From Cyprinodon diabolis (taxonomy: Eukaryota > Chordata > Actinopteri > Cyprinodontiformes > Cyprinodontidae): a stretch of 64,000 nucleotides of DNA. The notes beneath the pieces are model-generated. The model did not search any database and was not told the origin of the DNA. It worked only from the letters and a program-made list of their open reading frames with translations. Positions within the stretch are counted from its first letter, which is position 1. Each line of letters begins with the position of its first letter. The stretch spans positions 5,342,974 to 5,406,973 of the forward strand of contig CM060065.1 in NCBI GenBank assembly GCA_030533445.1, given 5' to 3'. The position numbers and the translations under genes were made by a program. Of this stretch, positions 36,874 to 46,543 are shown piece after piece.

Positions 36874-39800
36874 TAGTCTTTGGCAAGTCTATCGTCTACC
36901 TTGGCTGGTCCATGGTTTTTCCTTGGTTGGGCGTGGGCTTGTCCAGGGTTCGTCCTTGGTTGGTCCCAACTTTCCTTGGCTGATCCTTGGTTGGTCCCCA
37001 CTCCCCTTGGCTGGTCCTTGGTTTGTCCTTGGCTGCTCCTTGGTTGCTCCTTGGTTGGTGTCTGGCCCTTCCTTGATTGGTCCTTGGTTAGTCTTTGGCA
37101 AGTCTATCGCTTGTCCTTTTTTTGTCCTAGGCTGATCCCCACTTACCTTGGATGGTCCTTGGTGTGTCCCCACTTTCCTTGGCTGCTTCTTGGCTTGTCT
37201 TCAGCAAGCACTTGGCTTCTCCTCTACTGGTCCTTGATTGATCCTTGGTTGGTTCCTGGCATGTCCCTTGCTAGTCCATCGCTTGTCCTTGGATGGTCCT
37301 TGGTTTGTCCGTGGTTGGTCCTTGGCTGGTTCTTGACTAGTCCTTAGCAAGGACTTGACTGCTTCTTGATTGATCCTTGATTGGTCCTTGATTGATCCTT
37401 GTTGGGCCTTGGTTGGGCCTCAGCAGGTCCATGGTTTGTCCTTGGTTTTTGGCTAGTTCTTGGTTGGTCCCCACTTACCTTGGCTGGTCCTTGGTTGGTC
37501 CCCATTTTCCTTGGTTGGTAGTTGGCTGATTCTTGATTGGTCCTTGGTTGGTCCACGACTGGTCCTTGGTTGGTTCTTGGCTGGTCCATGGCTGGTCCTT
37601 GGGTGGTCCTTTTTCGGGACTTGGCTGGTCCATGTTCTTTCCTTGGTTGGTCCTTGGTTGGTTCTTTGCTAGTCCTTAATTGGTCCTTACTCTCCTTGTC
37701 TGGTCCTTGATTGATCCTTACTCTCCTTGTCTGGTCCTTGATTGATCCTTGGCTGCTCCTTGATTGATCCGTGATTGATCCTTGGTTGGGCCTTGGCTGG
37801 TCCATGGTTTTTCCTTGGTTGGTCTTTGGCTGGTCCATGGTTCGTCCTTGGTTGGTTCTTGGCTAGTCCTTGGTTGGTCCCAACTTTCCTTGGTTGATCC
37901 TTGGTTCATCCCCACTTGCCTTGGCTGGTCTTGGTTGGTCCTTGGCTGCTCCTTGGTTTGTCATTAGCAAGCATTTGGCTTCTCCTTCATTGGTCCTTGG
38001 TTGGTCCTTGGCCCTTCCTTGATTGATCCTTGGTTGGTCCTTGGCTAGTCCATCGCTTGTCCTTGGTTTGTCCTTGGTAGGTTATTGGCTAGTCCTTTGT
38101 TGGTTCTTGGCTAGTCCTTTGTTGGTCCTTAGAAAACACTTGGCTGCTCCTTGGTTGGTCCTTGGCTGCTCCTTGATTGATCCTTTGTTGGTTCTTGGTT
38201 GGGCCTTGGCTGGCCAATGGTTAGTCCTTGGTTGATCTTATGCTTTTCCTTGGTAGGTTCTTGGCTAGTCCTTTGTTGGTTCTTGGCTAGTCCTTTGTTG
38301 GTCCTTAGAAAACACTTGGCTGCTCCTTGGTTGGTCCTTGGCTGCTCCTTGATTGATCCTTGGCCTTTACTTGGCTGGTCTATGACTGGTCCTTGATTGG
38401 TCCTTTGCTTGTCCATGGCTGCTCGTTAATTGGTCCGTGGTTGGTCCTTTGATGGTCCTTAGCTTGCCCTTGGTTGCTCCTTGATTGGTCCTTTGCAGGT
38501 CATTGACTGATCCACGGCCGGTACTTGGCTGATCCACGGCCCATCCTGAGCTGGTCCTTGGCTGCTCCTTGTTTGGTTGTTAGCAAGCACTTGGCTTTTC
38601 CTTTATTGGTCCCTGGCTGGTTCTTGATCGATCCTTGGTTGGTCCTTGGCTAGTCCATTGATTGTCCTTGGCTAGGCCTTGGTTTGTCCTTGGTTGGTCC
38701 TTGGCTGGTTCTTGACTAGTCCTCAGCAAGGACTTGGCTGCTTATTGATTGATCCTTGGATGGTCCTTGATTGATCCTTTGTTGGTCCTTGGTTGGGCCT
38801 CAGCTGGTCCATGGTTTGTCCTTGGTTGGTCCTCGGCTGGTTCTTGGCTAGTTTTTGGTTGTTCCCCACTTACCTTGGCTGGTCCTTGGTTGGTCCCCAT
38901 TCTTCCTTGGTCTGTCCTTGGCTGGTTCTTGATTGGTCGTTGGTTGGTCCACGACTGGTCCTTGGTTGGTCCTTGGTTGGTTCTTGGCTAGTCCTTGGTT
39001 GATCATTAGCAAGCACTTTTTCTTCTACTTTATTTGTCCTTGGCCCTTCCTTGATTGATCCTTGGTTGGTGCTTGGCTGGTCCTCGGCTATTCCATCGCT
39101 TGTCATTGCTTTGGCCTTGGTTTGTTCTTGGTTGGTCCTTGGCTGGTTCTTGACTAGTCCTCAGCAAGGACTTGGCTGCTTATTGATTGATCCTTGGATG
39201 GTCTTTGATTGATCCTTTGTTGGTCCTTGGTTGGGCCTCAGCTGGTCCATGGTTTGTCCTTGGTTGGTCCTCGGCTGGTTCTTGGTTGGTTCTTGGCTAG
39301 TTCTTGGTTGGTCCCCACTTTCCTTGGTCTGTCCTTGGCTGGTTCTTGATTGGTCGTTGGTTGGTCCATGACTGGTCCTTGGTTGGTTCTTGGCTGGTCC
39401 ATTGTTGGTCCTTGGTTGGACCTTGGCTGGTCCATGGTTTGTCCTTGGTTGGTCCTTGGCTGAATTTTGGCTAGTCCTTCATTGATCCCCACTCTCCTTG
39501 GCTGCTCTTTGATTGATCCTTGGCTGCTCCTTGATTGATCCTTGGTTGGTCCTTGGTTGGGCCTTGGCTGGTCCATGGTTTTTCCTTGGTTGGGCCTTGG
39601 CTGGTCCATGGTTCATCCTTGGTTGGTTCTTGGCTAGTCCTTGGTTGATCATTAGCAAGCACTTTTTCTTCTACTTTATTTGTCCTTGCCCCTTCCTTGA
39701 TTGATCCTTGGTTGGTGCTTGGCTGGTCCTTGGCTATTCCATCGCTTTTCATTGCTTTGGCCTTGGTTGGTCCTTCGCTGATCCACACTTACCTTGGGTG

Positions 39801-40147
39801 GTCCTAGGACTTTCCTTGGTTGGTATTTGGCTGGTTCTTGGTTGGTCCTTAGCTGCTCCTTGGTTGGTCTTTGGCTGTTCCTTGATTGATCCTTGGTTGG
39901 TCCTTGGCTGGCCAATGGTTTGTCCTTGGTTGATCCTATGCTGCTCCTTGGTAGGTTCTTGGCTAGTCCTTTGTTGGTCCTTAGAAAACACTTGGCTGCT
40001 CCTTGGTTGGTCCTTGGCTGCTCCTTGATTGATTCTTGGCCTTTCCTTGGTTGGTCTATGATTGGTCCTTGATTGGTCTTTGGCTGGTCCTTTGCTTATC
40101 CATGGCTGCTCGTTAATTGGTCCTTTGATGGTCCTTAGCTTGCCCTT
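36874..40147 (+). repeat. 11-bp satellite, block 3
   Basis: This continues block 2 after the LINE. 37363-38020 is nearly identical to 29680-30340 (offset about 7683), and 38730-39110 to about 31080-31460. Markers of the TTAGCAAGCACTT type recur. Long ORFs on both strands are repeat artefacts. Confidence 0.92.
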
Positions 40148-42065
40148 CTACTCAGGGGATAGAGAGGAGCAGCGTAGAGCTCAGCGGGAGCTCCAGTGGA
40201 GGATCACGGCGGCAAAGAAGGACTATGGGAAGAAGATGGAGGAGCAGCTGGCACAGAACAACGCCAGAGATGTGTGGAGAGGTCTGAAGAACATCTCTGG
40301 TAGAGGACCAGCAGGGCTGCAGACCCATCTGCAAACACCGTGTTTGCAGATGAGTTAAACAGCTTCTTCACGCAGTTTGATTCCCCTCACACTAGTCCCC
40401 TCCCTGCCCTCAACTCTTCACACACCTCCAACCACCAGCCCCCCAGAGACCTTTCCTCTCCACCGCTGCCACTCCCACCAACCCCCGACCCATCCACACC
40501 TCCAGTCGTGCCTTCCTCCCCCCTCGCAGTAACACCAATGCAGGTGAGAGGGCAGCTGATGAGGCTGAAACAGAGGAAAGCCTCAGGACCAGACGGTCTC
40601 CCCCCCAGGCTGCTGAGGACCTGTGCAGATGAACTCTGTCTGGTCCTCAGCTACATGTACAACCTGAGCCTCAGCCTGGAGGTGGTCCCCACCCTGTGGA
40701 AGACCTCCTGTGTGGTTCCGGTTCCCAAAACGCCACACGCCAGGGATCCGGCCCACTTCAGACCAGTCACACTGACCTCTCACCTGATGAAGACCATGGA
40801 GCGCCTCGTCCTCGCCCACCTCCGCACTGTGGTGAGCCCCACCCTGGACCCGCTGCAGTTCGCCTACCAGCCCAACATCAGAGCAGATGACGCCATCATC
40901 TACCTGCTGCAGTGGGCACTCACCCACCTGGAGACCACTGGGAGCACTGTGAGAGTCATGTTCTTTGACTTCTCCAGCGCTTTCAACACCATCAGACCGG
41001 TGCTGCTGAGGGGGAAGCTGGAGGACGCTGGGGTGGACAACCATCTAGCTGGCTGGACCACCAACTACGTCACTGACCGTCCTCAGTATGTGCGGCTGCA
41101 CGGCTGCCAGTCAGAGGTGGCACTCTGCAGCACCGGGGCCCCTCAGGGCCCCGTCCTGTCTCCTTTTCTTTTCACCCTCTACACCTCGGACTTCACCTAC
41201 AACACGGACAGCTGCCACCTCCAGAAGTTCTCCGATGACTCGGCCATTGTGGGATGTGTGTCTGAGGGGATCTGTCGGTCATCATGGACTTTGTGGACTG
41301 GTGTGAGAGAAACCATCTGTCTCTGAACACCAGTAAGATCAAGGAGATGGTGATCAACTTCAGGAGAAGACCACTACCCCCCATGAACATCCAGGGACAG
41401 GACATAGAAACTTGTAGAGTTTCAAATACCTGGGTGTTCCCGTCAATAATAACCTGGATTGGACTCACAACACTGACGCTCTGTATAAAAAGGGCCAGAG
41501 CCGCCTCCACCTCCTGAGGAGGCTGAGGGCCTTCTATGACTCTGTCGTGGCCTCAGCCCTCCTCTACTCTGTCGTCTGCTGGGCCCCTGGCAGCTCAGAG
41601 CGGAATACAAAGAGACTGAATAAGCTGGTGAGGAAGGCCACTTCTTTTCCTGGGCTGCCCTCTGGACTCAGTGGAGGAAGTGGCTGAGAGGAGGATGCTG
41701 TCCAAACTCACATCCATGATGGACAACACCTCTCACCCTTTTGCACCAGACTGTAGAGGAGTTGAGCAGCTCCTTCAGTCAAAGACTTAGACACCCAGTC
41801 TGTAAGAAGGAGCGCTACCGCAGGTCATTCATTCCTGCTGCCACCAGACTCTATAATACTGCACTATAACAACAATAACTCCTGTAAAAACCAATAACTC
41901 CTGTAAAAACCACTGTGCAGCTATATTATAGTTTTTAATTTATTGACTGTGCAATATCCTGTGCAATATGCTGAATGTGCAATATTTTTCCAGCTGTATA
42001 TAAGCCATCCTGATTGTACATATTTTTATTTCTTATTTTTTAATTTCTCCTGAAATCCTGTGGAA
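40148..42065 (+). mobile_element. LINE fragment of a second family (CR1/L2 superfamily), 5' truncated
   Basis: GC-rich coding sequence in three frames (40148-40358, 40340-41326, 41284-41517) with frameshifts. It shows K-A-S-G-P-D-G-L, F-R-P-V-T-L-T-S, motif A F-F-D-F-S-S-A-F-N-T, T-G-A-P-Q-G and motif C F-S-D-D-S-A, all of reverse transcriptase. The second motif-C residue is Ser instead of the usual Ala. The C-terminal part continues as degraded frames to about 41870, followed by a 3' UTR with CTGTGCAATAT repeats. The endonuclease is absent. It is flanked by satellite on both sides. Confidence 0.85.
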
Positions 42066-42191
42066 AACACTGTGGTCAATGGTTCGTCCTTGGCTGGTCC
42101 TTGAGTGGTCCATGGCTGGTCCAAGGTTGGTCCTTGGCTGGTCCTTGGTCGGTCCTTCGTTGGTTCTTGGGTAGTCCTTGGCTGGTCCATG
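42066..42191 (+). repeat. 11-bp satellite, short block 4, target of the retrovirus
   Basis: About 11 units of the same satellite lie between the second-family LINE and the retroviral 5' LTR. The retrovirus therefore integrated into satellite DNA. Confidence 0.88.
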
Positions 42192-42807
42192 TGTTGTGTA
42201 TTAATCTGCACTAATCATAAGAATAAAATAAAGCTAATGTTTTATAAGTTTAAAGTTGTTTTCACAAATACTGTTATAAGAGCCATTCAAGGCCAAGAGG
42301 AGAAAAACAGAGCAATGAGTGTGTGTAACTGTTGCACCTGGCTCTAGAGGAGTGGAATCTGCAGGAAAACGCAGGGTTGAGGCCCTTAGTGATAGGAAAG
42401 CACCCTCATAAAATATGAAATATTTGACATGTCAAGGTTGCCCAGCTCAGCAAAATTTGGCCATACAACTTGTGATAAATAGTTATTTTCAAGGCACACT
42501 GTGCAGTACTGGTCCCAGAAAGGGTGATGCTTTGACTGGGACGCAAGGGGGAACACTAGGTCAGACTGACATGGCTTGAAGTAGGGAAAGGATTAGTTTC
42601 AACATGTTTGTGATTGAACTGTCTTAAGTTTCTGATTTAAGTGCACCAGATGTCCTCATGGCCAAAGAGACTGCTCTCACAAGAATGTGATGTGGCTACG
42701 AATGTCATCGTGATTTGCAGATAAATGATAATGTGACCTTTACCAAAGACTGTCGTTTAAATATATAAAAATATGTTCTGAAGGGGGTTTTCCATTGATA
42801 AGAAATG

Positions 42808-42815
42808 TATAAAAG
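42808..42815 (+). promoter_or_regulatory. LTR TATA box (TATAAAAG)
   Basis: A consensus TATA box in U3, about 30 bp before the expected start of R. The same sequence is kept in LTR2 and LTR3. Confidence 0.8.
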
Positions 42816-42886
42816 GGAGCTGTTTTCACCAGTTGTTAGCTGATGCTCACCGGTGACCAGCTCAGTGTGAATGTGCTGTTGTTGGC

Positions 42887-42892
42887 AATAAA
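42887..42892 (+). promoter_or_regulatory. LTR polyadenylation signal AATAAA
   Basis: It lies 72 bases after the TATA box, at the expected position in R. In LTR2, the 3' LTR of provirus A, the same place reads ATTAAA (55492-55497), a weaker variant. Confidence 0.75.
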
Positions 42893-43033
42893 GACCCTGG
42901 ACCTGGACTCAGCTGCCTCTGCCTGAATTTTTGGATCTTTGTTTGAGACTTTTTCTGCTTTTTAAGAACTTTGAATTTTACAAAACTTAGCTTCAATTTT
43001 AAGTCGTCAAGAAGACAATAATAGACGACAAAT

Positions 43034-43051
43034 TGGCGAGCCAGCCAGGAG
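43034..43051 (+). promoter_or_regulatory. Primer-binding site, tRNA-Arg(ACG)
   Basis: TGGCGAGCCAGCCAGGAG begins three bases after the LTR. It is the exact 18-base complement of the 3' end, including CCA, of vertebrate tRNA-Arg(ACG) as I know it. An identical site follows LTR2 at 55639-55656. Confidence 0.85.
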
Positions 43052-43136
43052 CAAAGCAAAAAGGGGACGTCGGACGATCTGCAGGTACCAGCTGGAAGGC
43101 GTGGAACCCCCAAACGGGCCCAGAAATTCACCGGTT

Positions 43137-43146
43137 AAAGGTGAGC
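43137..43146 (+). promoter_or_regulatory. Candidate major splice donor (AAAG|GTGAGC)
   Basis: A near-consensus donor with its cut after 43140, 110 bases past the LTR. It is suited to making spliced env and accessory mRNAs. A second strong candidate, CCAG|GTACGT, cuts after 43329. Both are conserved in the duplicated leader near 55747 and 55936. Confidence 0.6.
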
Positions 43147-44123
43147 TAATTTGTTATAATTTTCTAAATTAGTGGGGAACCAGCCTCCGGTGACTGCTTG
43201 TGGGTGTCAGGCGTCACAAAGCTCTTCTAAAAGAACCTAGTTTTCCAAATTTAATAAAGTGATTTCCAAATTTGATAAGAATTTATATAAGAATATGCCA
43301 AAGGCAGACTAAGCTGAGGAAGGGTCCAGGTACGTATGAATGTATATGTATGAATGTATGTTTTAGGTGTTATTAATGTTTGTGTTAAACTGTTCTGTGT
43401 TTGAATTATCTTGGAAATAAGTTAAGCTTAACACGTGTTGTTCTGAGCGGATGATTGGTAAAGGGACAGATTGGTCAAAGCGTTTTGACATAGTCTGTGG
43501 AAGCCATAAATCCGGAACCAATAGTGTGCGCGTGTTACGTGAGGGTATCGGTGACTAAGGTAGTCAGCGTGCTCCACGAGACGGCTTAAGTAGTATTAAG
43601 GTATTGGAATAAAGGTATTGAGAGGCTAAGCGATAGCCAGGCTAAGGGATAGCCAGAATATTACCGATTAAGCGATAAACGGAGAATAGTACCGCTCGAC
43701 CATCCGGAGGACGTCTATGCATTTCCACTTATCTGGGTGCAGCCGGGGCAGCAGGGAAAAACGTATATGCCACTGTAGGAAACAGTGAGGAAAAGGAAGA
43801 AGTGCACTGTAAAGCTTTATAAGATAAAGATATTATAAGTATATATTATATTATTACAAACTATAGTCTACATAAAGTAAAATATATAAGATATAAAATT
43901 AGTGAAAGTGCAAAATAAAATTACAAATTTGTTTTATTAAAGATTTTATCTCAAAATTGAAGAGATCTAAATTTAGGAAGTAAATTAACTAGAAAGAAAC
44001 TAAAAGACAAATAAACACGATCTGTATTGAAGAGAGCAGAACCAGTTAAGATAAAAATTAACTGAGGATTACAAAGACTGGTGAATAAGCACGGACCTGA
44101 CGGTTGAGTGACTGCTAGTAGCC

Positions 44124-46543
44124 ATGGGAACCAATATGAGCAAACAACAGTCTGTTGGGGTGACGCCAGCCAAATTGGTAATAATGACACACCCATCCAA
44201 TAAACGCAAAATTCAAAAATGCATGACCAAATGGCATAAGATGACATCTGGAAAAAAATCATTGGCCTAAAGAAGGCAGCTTTGATCCTTCATGCTGTGA
44301 GGAAGTTGAAGAAAGATTGAGAAATAAAGATAAAAAACGGGACCGAATGCTTTTGCATAAAAAACAGAGGCATGCTGAACAGAGAGACATCCTGCAATAT
44401 TTCAAAGTAGAACACCAAAAGAGCCCAACAGCCCCTGAGTACATTGATCATAAGCCACCACCTTATCACCCTAGCGCAGCAGGTCAGTACCCATTTGTGA
44501 TAAAGTCAGGTAGCAAGGGAAAGATTACAGGACAACTTAAATTAGTTTTAGAAGAAGAAGAGGAAGAAACAGAAAAAGAAATGAGTAGCACACGGCAGGG
44601 AGAGTATGATTACAGCGGTGACTATGACGGATGGGATAAAACCCCAGAAGTAAGGAGGAAATCTACCCTTAGCCGTTCCCTACCCCCAGTACGTCGCAGA
44701 CATTTACCATACCCAAGAGGCCCCACCTGCCGCTCAGAGCCTAGGACCAAGTCAACACACAAAGGCCACACAGATCCCAAGATAGAGTTATTTTTGGAAG
44801 AAACTGAATCACTGGCAAAAGAGATAAACCAGGACTTGGTGCAACTAACGGAAACATATGTACGACTCAAGGAGCAAGAGTTGGAAGAGAAAGCACAAAA
44901 TAGACGATTAAAAAATTTAAAAGAGACAATAGAAAATAAAAAGAGAAGAAAAGACGAGATGGAGAATTAGAAAAATTGAAGAGAATGGAAGCGGAGCAGC
45001 TTATAATAGAGGCCAAAACTGATTACCCAGACCTGCCAAGCCCACGGACTTTGTCTCTGATCGAAGAGGCAGGAAGGAGAGGGGGAAAAGACATGGAATA
45101 TGAGGAAGAGGGAGGTGAGGTGTCCGAATGGGAGGACATTGAAGGCTCAGACATACTGCCAACTACAAACCCATTCCATGAGGGGTTCAAGGAGGAAAGC
45201 AGGCCAGCAGCAAAAGAAAGGAAGCCACTCACAGCTGAGTGTGACGTGGGGCTACAAATAGTAAAAAGCGGCCCTAGCCCAATGGTGACCAGGTCCAAAA
45301 CGCGACAGCAGAAGACAGGACAAGATCAAGGAGGGACCTATATGGCTCCCTTGCTATCTAAAGGACCTCATGAAGACAGATACGTGCCACGGTCATTTAT
45401 GGACATGATAACACTGGCTGGAAGGCTGACCCCATTGGCAGATGGTGCTGACAGATGGATAGAAAAGCTGGAAGAAATCACTGGAGGCATCAATCTGGCA
45501 GCTGGAGACATCAAGGCGCTGCTAATTAAAACAGCAGGACACTCAGCAGCCAGAGAAGTGTTTGACGAAGCCCAGCTTCCAAGGGTCATGACCTCACACC
45601 AGTATGACAAGATACCATTCAACCAAATAAGACCCAAGGTGTGGGCAGCCTTAAGGAACAAATACCCCACCTGCAGTGATCCAACTAAGCTGAGACAAGA
45701 ATGCCTAAAAGATGATGAAAGCCCCGCCCAGTTTCTGCACAGGTTCCAACAGAAATGGAAAACAGAGACTGGAAGTGATGGGAATGAACTGAAAACATCT
45801 GGCCCCCTGTTCAGAACCTACATCAGGGAGGCCATGCCCAAAGAAGTGCAAGCCAAACTGGACGGAGTTGTGGGGCTCATGAAGATGGACTGGCCTCTGT
45901 TCTCTGAACATGTTATTCACTATGTAAACATGCATCGGGCGAGAAACGGGCCTTTGAGGACCAAAGCAAGATGCTGGCCACCAAGTTAACCCAACTGTAG
46001 ATTGGGGAATTGTCCAAAGCAAAGAAAGAGAAAGAGAAGCCCAAGCATCAAGCTGCACTGACTGTGGTGGCCACACCCCCAACCGAGGGAGCACCAACAG
46101 GGGAGGCAGTGGTACAAGCACCAGTAGTGTCTCCTGTTATTCCTCCACCCACACAGCAGATGCAGTATCCAGCAGCGCCACTCGTGGGAGGAGCCCTGCC
46201 ACAGCAGACCCAACCCCAACCAGTCCCTCCTATTCATGTGCATCTAAACCAAGGAGGAGGTCCCCAACAAGCAACGTTCGGAAGGGGACGAGGGGGGCCA
46301 CCCATGCGGGGAAGATGGAGAGGCCCACAAGGAGCCCCAAGAAGGCCCCCTCAAGGCCAATACCAGCAGATGCCACAAGCAGGTCCAGACATGGGACAAC
46401 AGCGAGTGAGAATGCAATGCTGGGGATGTGGACAAATTGGACACATGCAAAGAGACTGCCCCACTAACCCATGGATGGGACCCCAGCCCCCTACTGCTGG
46501 ACCAGCCATCTATGGAACGGGACAAGACACGTACTGGCTATAG
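44124..46543 (+). pseudogene. gag: gag, broken at several points
   Basis: The start at 44124 has a strong Kozak context (GCCATGG) and an M-G N-terminus fit for myristoylation. Order: matrix, a P-P-P-Y late-domain motif (about 44455-44466), a charged coiled-coil segment, a capsid domain with P-A-Q-F-L-H-R-F-Q-Q-K-W, a Pro/Gln/Arg-rich stretch, and one CCHC zinc knuckle (C-W-G-C, then H, then D-C; about 46418-46459). Breaks: an indel in an A7 run (about 44252-44258) shifts frame so that TAA is met at 44268; a frame change in A-rich sequence before the TAG at 44968; another frame change near 45945; and an in-frame TAG at 45998-46000. Gag would package RNA and drive budding; this copy cannot make it whole. 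Confidence 0.9.
46541..46543 (+). promoter_or_regulatory. gag UAG stop codon read through into pol
   Basis: gag nucleocapsid and pol lie in the same frame, separated only by UAG followed by G. The frame then stays open for 1,480 codons with protease starting at once. This is the gammaretrovirus and epsilonretrovirus arrangement, where a small fraction of ribosomes read the stop as an amino acid. I did not verify a downstream pseudoknot. Confidence 0.8.

Larger units (their letters stand above)
42192..43030 (+). mobile_element. 5' LTR (LTR1)
   Basis: 839 bp, TG...CA. It contains a TATA box and an AATAAA signal about 75 bp apart, so R begins near 42838 and ends near 42905; U5 is about 125 bp. 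By eye it differs from LTR2 at only three positions, all in its last 160 bases. Confidence 0.93.

Noticed and set aside
23680..40147. Dozens of open frames (up to about 250 codons) reading as L-V-L-G-W-S-L or Q-P-R-T-N-Q-G-P-type peptides
   Set aside because: They are translations of the 11-bp satellite on both strands, with no starts, domains or codon structure of genes.
42862..43131. Minus-strand ORF of 89 codons, repeated at 55467-55736 and in part at 57208-57477
   Set aside because: It is antisense to the retroviral R-U5 and leader, and is repeated only because the LTR is.
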